Assembly (NCBI GenBank): GCA_003131705.1
Contig: PKUY01000091.1
Location: forward strand, 1 to 6,437
Origin: Acidobacteriota bacterium
GTDB lineage: Bacteria; Acidobacteriota; Terriglobia; Acidiferrales; UBA7541
Direction: 5' to 3'
Length of the DNA: 6,437 nt
A program made the translations under genes and the position numbers. Below the pieces are notes generated by a model. The model was not told where the DNA came from. It was given only the letters and a program-made list of their open reading frames with translations, and did no database searches. Positions within the stretch are counted from its first letter, which is position 1. Each line of letters opens with the position of its first letter. Shown here piece by piece: positions 1 through 6,077 of this stretch.

Positions 1-1014
1 GTGCCCACCAGTCCTTCGCGGCCCCAGAAGGCACGGAATATCCTGCTCGCATTGCTCGTCGGCCTGGTGGGAGGAGTAGGGCTTGCGATTTTCCGCGAGT
101 ACCTCGACAATACAGTTAAGTCGCCGAACGATATCGAAGTGCTTACGGGCTTGCCGTTGCTGGCGGTGGTGCCTACCCTGCCCGGAATGAACGGCCATCA
201 CGGCAAGCTGTCCCGGCTGGCGCGGAAGGAGGGGGTACAGCCACTCGCCTCGGGACCGCGGGTGGAGCTGCTTTCCTACGTCCAGCCTAAATCGCAAATC
301 TCAGAAGCCTTCCGAGCTCTCCGTACGTCGCTACTGCTCTCGCAGGCCGAGCATCCGCCCCAGGTAATCCTCGTGACGAGTGCGCTGCCACGCGAAGGAA
401 AAACGACCGCGGCCGTTAATCTGGCTGTGACGCTGGCGCAACTAGGCGATCGCACGCTGCTGATGGATTCGGACTTGCGCAAGCCCGGCATTCGCCGCGC
501 CCTGAACCTGACCGGTGGAAAAGAATTGGGCTTGAGCTCGTATCTAGCAGGTGTTTGCAGTTTGGATGAAGTCACAATTCCGCATCCCACTATCAACGAT
601 CTATCGGCTCTTACGACGGGTCCGGTGCCGCCGAGCCCCGCTGATTTACTTTCCTCGCATCGCATGCGGGAAGCCATTTCGGAGTTGCGGCACCGGTTCA
701 AATTCATTGTGATTGACTCACCGCCGATCATGGCCGCAACAGACGCTGTGATTCTTTCCGCGCTGACTGACGGAGTCCTGCTGATCGTGCGGAGCGGCGA
801 AACACCGAAAGAGGCGTTCACGCGGGCAAGAGACCTCCTTGTCGCGGTAAAGGCCCGCCTGCTCGGCGTCGTGCTGAACGCGGTGGATTCGAGTGCGCCG
901 GATTATTACTATTCCTATCGCTACTATCCATATGCATACGGCTACGGCTATGGCGAGGATGTTGAAAAGGGTTCCAAATTGGGCAACGGTTCAGATGACA
1001 CACGGGAAACATAG
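1..1014 (+). CDS. Wzc-like polysaccharide co-polymerase with BY-kinase domain, C-terminal part (5' end missing)
   Basis: This is the cytoplasmic tyrosine autokinase half of an inner-membrane polysaccharide co-polymerase, which in this family controls chain length and export by cycles of tyrosine phosphorylation. Residues count from the window edge. A proline-rich stretch (4-8) leads into the second membrane helix (about 13-31), then FREYLDNTVKSP (31-42), the usual junction of Wzz-type proteins. The EX2RX2R oligomerisation motif is E102/R105/R108. Walker A is SALPREGKTT (127-136, K134), Walker A' is LLMDSDLRKP (153-162) and Walker B is FIVIDSPP (235-242). The tail at 302-317 has ten tyrosines, the expected autophosphorylation cluster. 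The Wzz periplasmic domain and first membrane helix are absent because the window begins inside the gene, so the GTG at position 1 is an internal codon and not the start. The stop TAG is at 1012-1014. The family assignment is firm; the polymer handled is unknown. Confidence 0.93.
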   Translation: MPTSPSRPQKARNILLALLVGLVGGVGLAIFREYLDNTVKSPNDIEVLTGLPLLAVVPTLPGMNGHHGKLSRLARKEGVQPLASGPRVELLSYVQPKSQISEAFRALRTSLLLSQAEHPPQVILVTSALPREGKTTAAVNLAVTLAQLGDRTLLMDSDLRKPGIRRALNLTGGKELGLSSYLAGVCSLDEVTIPHPTINDLSALTTGPVPPSPADLLSSHRMREAISELRHRFKFIVIDSPPIMAATDAVILSALTDGVLLIVRSGETPKEAFTRARDLLVAVKARLLGVVLNAVDSSAPDYYYSYRYYPYAYGYGYGEDVEKGSKLGNGSDDTRET

Positions 1015-1019
1015 GGAAC

Positions 1020-1025
1020 AGGAGG
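1020..1025 (+). promoter_or_regulatory. Strong Shine-Dalgarno that fixes a TTG start
   Basis: AGGAGG lies four bases upstream of the TTG at 1030. It is a full consensus ribosome site in the 15-base gap after the kinase stop, and it supports TTG as the real start of the following gene, since no ATG or GTG is available before the Rossmann motif begins. Confidence 0.8.
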
Positions 1026-1029
1026 CAAT

Positions 1030-2052
1030 TTGCGTCACCTCATAACCGGCGGAGCAGGCTTTATCGGCTCACATCTGGCGGAGACGCTGCTGGCACGCGG
1101 CGATGAAGTATTCATCCTCGATGATCTCTCCACGGGAAGCGTAGAAAACGTCAGGCATCTGAAAATCAATCAGCGCTTCCATCACTTCTTCGATTCGATC
1201 ATGAATAAGCAATTGTTGGCCGAGCTTGTGGATGAATCCGATGTGATCTTTCACCTCGCCGCTGCGGTGGGAGTGCGCCTGATCGTGGAAAGCCCCGTGC
1301 GCACGATCGAAACCAATGTGTACGGCACGCAGCTTGTACTCGACGCAGCGTCAAAGAAGAAAAAGCTGGTGCTCATCGCATCGACCTCTGAAGTGTATGG
1401 CAAGAGCGACAAGGTTCCGTTTCGTGAGGACGCCGATTTGGTTCTTGGGCCGACTACGAAGGGGCGGTGGAGCTATGCTGCATCAAAGGCCTTGGATGAA
1501 TTTCTGGCGTTGTCGTACTGGAAAGAGAGACAGCAGCCGGTGATCGTGGTTCGATTGTTTAACACTGTGGGGCCCCGGCAAACGGGCCGATACGGAATGG
1601 TGCTCCCGAATTTCGTCCGGCAGGCGCTCGAAGGCGCCCCGATCACGGTATTCGGCTCAGGACAGCAATCGCGTTGCTTCTGCGACGTGTGCGACACGAT
1701 TCGAGCGATTCTCCTGCTGATCGCAAACGACCGAGCGGTAGGTGAGGTCGTCAACATTGGCAGCACAGAGGAGATTTCGATGGAGGGACTCGCACGCATC
1801 GTCAAACAGCGCACGAAGAGCGAGTCGCCGATAACGTATATCCCGTACGACCAGGCTTACGAACCGGGCTTTGAAGACATGCCGCGGCGCGTGCCCTCGC
1901 TTGAGAAGCTGGAGAGTCTCACTGCGTTTCGTCCGGCGACTCCCCTCTCGGAAATTGTCGATCGCGTTGCTGCACATTTTCAGAAGGATGCGAACGCTGA
2001 AATGATGCGAACCTCCCATTCTGTCTCGGCGCTGGCGGCATCAGAATCGTAG
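1030..2052 (+). CDS. Extended-SDR NAD-dependent nucleotide-sugar epimerase/decarboxylase-like enzyme
   Basis: This is a cytoplasmic NAD(P)-dependent enzyme of the extended short-chain dehydrogenase family that modifies a nucleotide-activated sugar, 340 residues, a normal length. The start is TTG, supported by AGGAGG at 1020-1025. The Rossmann glycine motif is TGGAGFIG (6-13), with D31/D32 at the cofactor-ribose position. HLAA is at 75-78, the active-site serine/threonine lies in STSEVYG (118-124), and the catalytic pair is Y149/K153 in YAASK. The TSEVYG signature with E121, and GPTTKGRWSY (140-149), resemble UDP-glucuronate decarboxylases (UXS and the ArnA C-terminal domain) more than GalE or RmlB. 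RLFNTVGPRQTGRYG (175-189) is a common motif in this group. The C-terminal PRRVPSLEKL (285-294) differs from the RRPD-type end of classical UXS, so a UDP-sugar 4-epimerase remains possible. The last 20 residues are a low-complexity Ala/Ser tail. The family is sure; the substrate is not. Confidence 0.9.
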   Translation: MRHLITGGAGFIGSHLAETLLARGDEVFILDDLSTGSVENVRHLKINQRFHHFFDSIMNKQLLAELVDESDVIFHLAAAVGVRLIVESPVRTIETNVYGTQLVLDAASKKKKLVLIASTSEVYGKSDKVPFREDADLVLGPTTKGRWSYAASKALDEFLALSYWKERQQPVIVVRLFNTVGPRQTGRYGMVLPNFVRQALEGAPITVFGSGQQSRCFCDVCDTIRAILLLIANDRAVGEVVNIGSTEEISMEGLARIVKQRTKSESPITYIPYDQAYEPGFEDMPRRVPSLEKLESLTAFRPATPLSEIVDRVAAHFQKDANAEMMRTSHSVSALAASES

Positions 2053-2273
2053 TTGTATTGCGCGGACCTTATGGGTGTGGAGCGGATGCTTTCGGAAGCT
2101 TTATGGTTTCGGTTCGCGTGATATCCAATCTCGAACTCGATGTTCCGGCAGAGCGACTGACGAATGACTCCCTCCGAACCGCAATTTGATTTCCGGCGTT
2201 ATTCGTCAGGGATCGCTCTCGTAGGATTGCGGCAAGTGATGATGGATTCTGGCGTTCGGGATCGAAAGACACA
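2053..2273 (+). other. Intergenic region with structured element, no supported gene
   Basis: These 221 bases separate the SDR gene from the glycosyltransferase gene, and all other gaps here are under 45 bases. I found no convincing -35/-10 pair, no terminator with a T-run and no recognisable protein. One forward frame is open from a TTG at 2058 to a TGA at 2187-2189 (about 43 residues) but resembles nothing I know and has no clear ribosome site. The main content is the long inverted repeat at 2150-2219. The gap could hold a promoter for the downstream export genes, an RNA element, or remnants of a deleted gene. Confidence 0.7.
2150..2219. repeat. Long imperfect inverted repeat / predicted RNA hairpin
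   Basis: The left arm 2150-2168 (AGAGCGACTGACGAATGAC) pairs with the right arm 2198-2219. The inner helix is 12 pairs: 2157-2168 with 2198-2209, nine consecutive Watson-Crick pairs, then one G-U, then two more. The outer helix is seven pairs: 2150-2156 with 2213-2219. The only interruption is a three-base bulge (GGA, 2210-2212). The apical loop is 29 bases (2169-2197). No T-run follows the right arm, so an intrinsic terminator is unlikely. The pairing was read directly from the sequence; the function is unknown. Candidates are a regulatory or mRNA-processing hairpin, a protein-binding site, or a copy of a small palindromic mobile element. Confidence 0.75.
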
Positions 2274-2277
2274 ATGA
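2239..2277 (+). CDS. Possible 12-residue mini-ORF overlapping the glycosyltransferase start
   Basis: ATGATG at 2239 opens a 12-codon frame whose TGA (2275-2277) overlaps the ATG at 2274 as ATGA. The glycosyltransferase itself has only a weak ribosome site (GAAAG near 2264-2268), so termination-reinitiation could help it start. No strong Shine-Dalgarno precedes the mini-ORF either. It may be chance. Confidence 0.2.
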   Translation: MMDSGVRDRKTQ

Positions 2278-3857
2278 GCACCACTTCAGTAACCGGGGCT
2301 TCGGAAAAAGCGGGACTCCCCCGTCGCGTGGCTGGGACATCGATCGCGTTCCGAGAAGGGCTGGAAAAGCAGCGGACCAATGCCACCCTTTCGGTAATCG
2401 TCCCCGCCTATAATGAACAGTTTCTCATCGAGACAAGCCTGGCGAGACTGCGCGTTCTGGGCGAGTCACCACTCCTGGAGTTGATTAAGGTCATCGTGGT
2501 GGACGATGGGTCTTCGGATGGCACGGCCGAGGCTATCCAGCGTTTTCGCGCAGCGCTCGAATCAGAAGAAGTTGACAGGAAATTTTTCTGGGTATGGGTG
2601 CGCCACGAAAAAAATAGCGGCAAGGGCGCGGCCATTCGAACAGGGCTGTCGCACGTGGATACCGAACTGGTAGTGATCCACGATGCGGATCTGGAATATC
2701 ACCCGCGCGACCTCGTTAAAATGGTGGAAGTAATTCTAGCCGAGGACGCAGACGCGGTTTTTGGTTCACGCTTCATGGCCGGCGGATATAAGCGCGCACT
2801 TTTCTTCAGGCACGCGCTCGGGAATAAACTGCTAACATTTTTGTGCGACATCGTCTGCGATCTGAATCTCACCGACATGGAAACTTGCTACAAGATGGTG
2901 CGGGCGGATTTGCTGAAAAGCATCCCTCTCGAGAGTTCGACGTTTGATGTGGAGCCCGAGTTGGCCATTAAGCTGGCCAAGCGCGGCAGCCGAATTTTCG
3001 AAATAGCAATCAGCTACTCGGGCCGGACGTATAATGAGGGGAAAAAGATCAAGTGGACGGACGGTGTACGCGCGCTCTGGGCGATTCTGTACTATGCGGC
3101 TTCGGATCGAATTTACTCCGACGACGAGAATGGGGGCGAAATTCTCGAGCGATTGAATCGCGCTCCGCGGTTCAATCGTTGGATGGCCGACACCATTTTG
3201 CCCTACGTAGGAGATCGCGTTCTGGAAATCGGCGCGGGAACCGGGAACATATCCGTACACTTGATGCCGCGCTCCATCTATTGGGCCACCGACGTCAACA
3301 AACACTATTTGGACTATCTGGTCACAATGCGTACGACCCGGCCCTATATGAGGGTTGCGTATACGGATGCAACTGACGCGGAAACTTATCCTTCCGGGCA
3401 GTCCTTCGACACCGTGGTTTGCTTCAATGTGGTCGAGCACGTCCAGGATGATCTGGGCGCGCTGCGCAGCATTCGAAGCGCTCTGGCGGATGGCGGACGA
3501 GCCATCATCCTTGTGCCCTGCGGCCCGGGACTCTACGGCACTCTCGACGAAGTGCTGGGACATCACCGTCGCTACACAGTGGATCAGCTCACTGCCGTAG
3601 CAAAACAGGCGGGTTTCCGGGTTGAGAAACTTTTGAAGTTCAACCGCCCCGGCGTAATTGCCTGGTGGCTGAATGGGCGCGTCTTGCATCGAAAGACATT
3701 TGGGCTCGGGCAGATCCGAATGTTGAATTTCTTGACGCCGATCTTCCGTTTGCTCGATCCGTGGCTGCCGCTTCCACCGCTTTCAATCATCGCCATACTG
3801 CGGAAAGAGGAAGGCCGCACTGGCTCGGCTGCTTCCGCGGCTGTAGGGATCGAGTGA
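2274..3857 (+). CDS. Bifunctional GT2 glycosyltransferase / class I SAM methyltransferase fusion
   Basis: This 527-residue protein joins two enzymes. Residues 38 to about 275 form a GT-A, family 2 glycosyltransferase of the dolichyl/polyprenyl-phosphate mannosyltransferase (DPM1) type: SVIVPAYNE (40-48), VVDDGSSDGT (75-84), NSGKG (114-118), the metal-binding DAD (137-139), GSRF (164-167), DMETCYKM (201-208), FDVEPELA (224-231) and SGRTYNEGKKIKWTDG (249-264). After a linker, residues about 300-510 are a Rossmann methyltransferase: motif I VLEIGAGTGN (316-325), acidic D340, FDTVVCFNVVEHV (378-390) and a post-core GHHRRYT (429-435). There are no obvious membrane helices. The first 37 residues are an unconserved-looking extension; ATG 2274 is the first usable start after an in-frame TGA at 2187, but a later GTG (2328) cannot be excluded. 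It overlaps wzm by four bases, implying co-translation. It probably transfers a sugar to a lipid carrier or growing glycan and methylates a related product; neither substrate can be read from the sequence. Confidence 0.9.
   Translation: MSTTSVTGASEKAGLPRRVAGTSIAFREGLEKQRTNATLSVIVPAYNEQFLIETSLARLRVLGESPLLELIKVIVVDDGSSDGTAEAIQRFRAALESEEVDRKFFWVWVRHEKNSGKGAAIRTGLSHVDTELVVIHDADLEYHPRDLVKMVEVILAEDADAVFGSRFMAGGYKRALFFRHALGNKLLTFLCDIVCDLNLTDMETCYKMVRADLLKSIPLESSTFDVEPELAIKLAKRGSRIFEIAISYSGRTYNEGKKIKWTDGVRALWAILYYAASDRIYSDDENGGEILERLNRAPRFNRWMADTILPYVGDRVLEIGAGTGNISVHLMPRSIYWATDVNKHYLDYLVTMRTTRPYMRVAYTDATDAETYPSGQSFDTVVCFNVVEHVQDDLGALRSIRSALADGGRAIILVPCGPGLYGTLDEVLGHHRRYTVDQLTAVAKQAGFRVEKLLKFNRPGVIAWWLNGRVLHRKTFGLGQIRMLNFLTPIFRLLDPWLPLPPLSIIAILRKEEGRTGSAASAAVGIE
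3845..3849 (+). promoter_or_regulatory. Ribosome site for wzm inside the end of the previous gene
   Basis: AGGGA lies four bases before the GTG at 3854. Together with the four-base GTGA overlap of that start with the preceding stop (3855-3857), it decides the start in favour of 3854 over the more upstream ATG at 3665 and the GTG at 3863. Confidence 0.6.
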
Positions 3858-4717
3858 ACAGAGTGGGCGCCGCCACAGGAACTACGCATCTAACGAAATT
3901 TCCTATTGTCCGCATCACTCCCCCTGCCCGCTGGTGGGCGATCCCGTTCGGCGAATTGTGGGAGTACCGCGAACTGCTCTATTTCTTCGTTTGGCGCGAC
4001 ATTAAAATCCGCTATAAGCAAACCGCGATTGGCGCAGCATGGGCTGTTCTGCAGCCGTTTCTCACGATGCTTGTCTTCAGTCTCTTCTTTGGCAGGTTGG
4101 CACACATCCCATCGGAGGGTCTCCCTTATCCAATTTTCTATTATAGTGCGCTGCTGCCCTGGATGTATTTCTCCGCTGCGCTGCAGAACGCGACGAATAC
4201 GATCGTTGAAAATCAGCGCCTCATCACGAAGGTATATTTCCCGCGATTGGCCTTACCGCTTTCGTCGGTTCTCTCCGGATTGATTGATTTCGGCATTTCG
4301 TTCCTAATGTTCCTGGGAATTATGCTTTATTACGGCATGCGCCTCACGGCCGCGGCGCTGTGGCTTCCCGCATTCATTTTTCTGGCAGTCCTGACGGCCC
4401 TCGGAGTTGGTCTGTGGCTTGCAGCACTGAACGCAATTTATCGCGATGTGCGTTACGTCTTGCCGTTCCTGGTGCAATTCTGGATGTTTGCTTCGCCCGT
4501 TGCTTATCCGAGTTCGCTCGTGCCGGAGAAATGGCGTTGGTTGTATGACCTAAACCCCATGGCAGGTGTCATCGACGGGTTTCGGTGGTCGCTCGCAGGA
4601 CACGGCGATCCGCCAGGACGCCTGTTTTTTCTTTCTGCGGGAGTCGTAATTCTAGTTCTTCTAGGTGGCGTGGCATACTTTCAAAAAATGGAAACAACTG
4701 TCGTGGACGTCGTATGA
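3854..4717 (+). CDS. wzm: O-antigen/teichoic-acid-type ABC exporter permease (Wzm)
   Basis: This is the membrane subunit of the ABC-2-type exporter that moves a completed lipid-linked polysaccharide across the inner membrane, working as a dimer with the Wzt ATPase encoded next door. With the GTG start at 3854 it has 287 residues, normal for the family. Family features are the amphipathic N-terminal segment ELWEYRELLYFFVWRDIK (34-51), KIRYKQTAIGAAWAVLQP (51-68), and about six hydrophobic segments (near 62-80, 93-112, 134-160, 170-194, 200-218 and 257-276). NAIYRDVRYVLPFLVQFW (193-210) and YDLNPMAGVIDGFRWSL (231-247) are hallmark Wzm/TagG-type motifs. An ATG at 3665 also opens this frame, but its extra 63 residues lie over the methyltransferase end and look non-membrane and non-homologous, so I reject it. 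The stop TGA 4715-4717 overlaps an ATG at 4714. Confidence 0.93.
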   Translation: MNRVGAATGTTHLTKFPIVRITPPARWWAIPFGELWEYRELLYFFVWRDIKIRYKQTAIGAAWAVLQPFLTMLVFSLFFGRLAHIPSEGLPYPIFYYSALLPWMYFSAALQNATNTIVENQRLITKVYFPRLALPLSSVLSGLIDFGISFLMFLGIMLYYGMRLTAAALWLPAFIFLAVLTALGVGLWLAALNAIYRDVRYVLPFLVQFWMFASPVAYPSSLVPEKWRWLYDLNPMAGVIDGFRWSLAGHGDPPGRLFFLSAGVVILVLLGGVAYFQKMETTVVDVV

Positions 4718-4755
4718 GTGATGTAGGCCCGGAATCCAACCGGTTTGAACTATGA
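4714..4755 (+). CDS. 13-codon mini-ORF bridging wzm and wzt
   Basis: ATG 4714 overlaps the wzm stop as ATGA, and after 13 codons the TGA at 4753-4755 overlaps the wzt ATG (4752) as ATGA. The encoded peptide is MSDVGPESNRFEL. No clear Shine-Dalgarno stands before wzt, so ribosomes that finish wzm could translate this frame and restart at wzt. Both junctions are seen directly; the coupling role is inference, and the peptide itself need not have a function. Confidence 0.35.
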   Translation: MSDVGPESNRFEL

Positions 4756-6035
4756 GCGAAACCGTCATTTTCGTGGAAGGGCTGGGCAAGCGCTATCGAG
4801 TGGGTGAGCGCGAGCGTTATTTTGCGTTGCGCGACGTGCTCACGCGCGCCATTACAGCGCCGTTCCAGCGCGGACGGCAGCGCCGCCCAACTGATCATTT
4901 ATGGGCGCTACGCGACGTGTCTTTTGACGTCCGGCAAGGTGAGGTGATCGGATTGATTGGGCGCAATGGCGCGGGGAAGACGACACTACTGAAAATACTT
5001 TCACGCATTACGCGCCCGACCGAAGGATTCGCAGAAATGCACGGACGTGTCGGAAGCCTTCTTGAAGTCGGCACGGGCTTTCATCCCGAGCTGACCGGAC
5101 GTGAAAATATTTACCTGAGCGGCGCTATCCTAGGGATGAGCAAGCGGGAGATTGACCAGAAATTCGATATCATCGTGGCTTTAGCAGAAGTCGAGCGCTT
5201 TCTGGACACCCCTCTCAAACACTTCAGCACCGGCATGCAGATGCGGCTTGCCTTCGCCGTTGCGGTGCATCTCGAACCCGAAATATTGCTCGTCGATGAG
5301 GTCTTGGCCGTCGGCGACCTCGCCTTCCAGAAAAAGTGTCTGGGCAAAATGGAGGGAGTGTCGAAGAGTGGTCGTACGATCCTTTTCGTCAGTCACCAGA
5401 TCAACCAGATCCGCCGTCTCTGCAAACGAGTTCTCTGGATTGATGCGGGGCAGATCCGTCAATCGGGTCCAGCAGGCGAAGTCATTGCCGCCTATGAAGC
5501 CGCGATGATGAAAAGCGCTCAAGAGAACCCCGCAGCTTTCGGTGCACCCGTGTTTCTCGGTTGGGAACTGGGTGAGGGGGAAAATATTCTCAGAGATGGC
5601 TCGAAACAAGTCACGCTAAATTTCACTATTTCCACCCAAGAAGCGGTTCGTCGGGGGCACTTTGGCGTGACCATACGCAATGATGAGGGTGTGTCGGTGG
5701 GGGGCTGGGGCTTCGATGATTTTTCACTCGAACCAGGGGTTCAGCAACTTCGCTTTACATTGCCGTATTTGCCGCTTCGGCCTGGGACGTATACGATCAT
5801 TTGCTCGCTCTTTAACAACGGCAACAATCTCACGGGAGGAAAATTACTCGAACTTTGGAATGCCGTCCCATTTCTGGCTGTTGATACGCTACCGCTTTCG
5901 CACCAGCAAGATGCTTGGGCCGGAATACTTAACATTGCAGCGGATTTCGAGATAAGTGCCCACACCCGAAATCGCAAGGAGGTTCGAGGACAAGCCGCGA
6001 TGATTGAGGCGGAATCCAAGTTCGATGCCAAGTGA
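4752..6035 (+). CDS. wzt: ABC exporter ATPase with C-terminal sugar-binding domain (Wzt)
   Basis: This is the nucleotide-binding subunit that powers export of a lipid-linked polysaccharide through Wzm, on the cytoplasmic face. It has 427 residues, the long form of the family. The ATPase domain (about 4-250) has Walker A GRNGAGKTT (70-78), the Wzt/TagH-type segment EVGTGFHPELTGRENIYLSG (105-124), the ABC signature HFSTGMQMRLAF (157-168, a degenerate LSGGQ as usual here), Walker B ILLVDEVLAVGD (178-189) and the H-loop VSH (213-215). A linker (about 250-265) leads to a beta-rich domain (about 265-400) matching the Wzt C-terminal carbohydrate-binding fold; typical parts are VTLNFTIST (287-295), GHFGVTIRNDEGVSVGGWG (302-320) and LPLRPGTYTII (340-350). 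In studied O-antigen systems that domain recognises a modified non-reducing chain end. The last 28 residues are hydrophilic and unassigned. ATG 4752 is chosen because nothing upstream in frame passes a TAG at 4725-4727 or thereabouts, and the family's first strand begins just after it. Confidence 0.94.
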   Translation: MSETVIFVEGLGKRYRVGERERYFALRDVLTRAITAPFQRGRQRRPTDHLWALRDVSFDVRQGEVIGLIGRNGAGKTTLLKILSRITRPTEGFAEMHGRVGSLLEVGTGFHPELTGRENIYLSGAILGMSKREIDQKFDIIVALAEVERFLDTPLKHFSTGMQMRLAFAVAVHLEPEILLVDEVLAVGDLAFQKKCLGKMEGVSKSGRTILFVSHQINQIRRLCKRVLWIDAGQIRQSGPAGEVIAAYEAAMMKSAQENPAAFGAPVFLGWELGEGENILRDGSKQVTLNFTISTQEAVRRGHFGVTIRNDEGVSVGGWGFDDFSLEPGVQQLRFTLPYLPLRPGTYTIICSLFNNGNNLTGGKLLELWNAVPFLAVDTLPLSHQQDAWAGILNIAADFEISAHTRNRKEVRGQAAMIEAESKFDAK

Positions 6036-6066
6036 CTTTATCCCATTCTCGACAAAGAACTGCGTT

Positions 6067-6071
6067 GGGAG
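6067..6071 (+). promoter_or_regulatory. Ribosome site for the FkbM-family gene
   Basis: GGGAG lies six bases ahead of the GTG at 6078, the best-placed start for the last gene. The gap after the wzt stop is 42 bases. Confidence 0.55.
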
Positions 6072-6077
6072 AACGCC

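Noticed and set aside
2089..2100. Small inverted repeat GCTT-TCGG-AAGC near 2088-2100
   Set aside because: It has only four base pairs, which does not extend outward and is expected by chance.
2186..2215. TTGATT at 2186-2191 as a -35 promoter box
   Set aside because: No -10-like hexamer lies 16-18 bases downstream, so a promoter cannot be supported from sequence.
2150..2230. Hairpin as an intrinsic terminator of the SDR gene
   Set aside because: The bases after the right arm are mixed (CGTAGGATTGCGG) with no T-run, and the 29-base loop is large for a terminator.
2069..2386. Antisense open frame covering the intergenic gap
   Set aside because: It extends into the start of the glycosyltransferase, has no recognisable family and no clear ribosome site, and the inverted repeat explains the region better than coding does.
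2832..3689. 285-codon antisense open frame
   Set aside because: It lies wholly opposite the glycosyltransferase-methyltransferase, whose motifs are intact across it. The translated product has no recognisable domain, and such frames are common opposite GC-rich genes.
3665..3853. N-terminal extension of wzm from the ATG at 3665
   Set aside because: The extra residues lie over the conserved end of the methyltransferase in another frame and do not resemble a permease N-terminus. GTG 3854 gives the usual length, a ribosome site and a four-base overlap.
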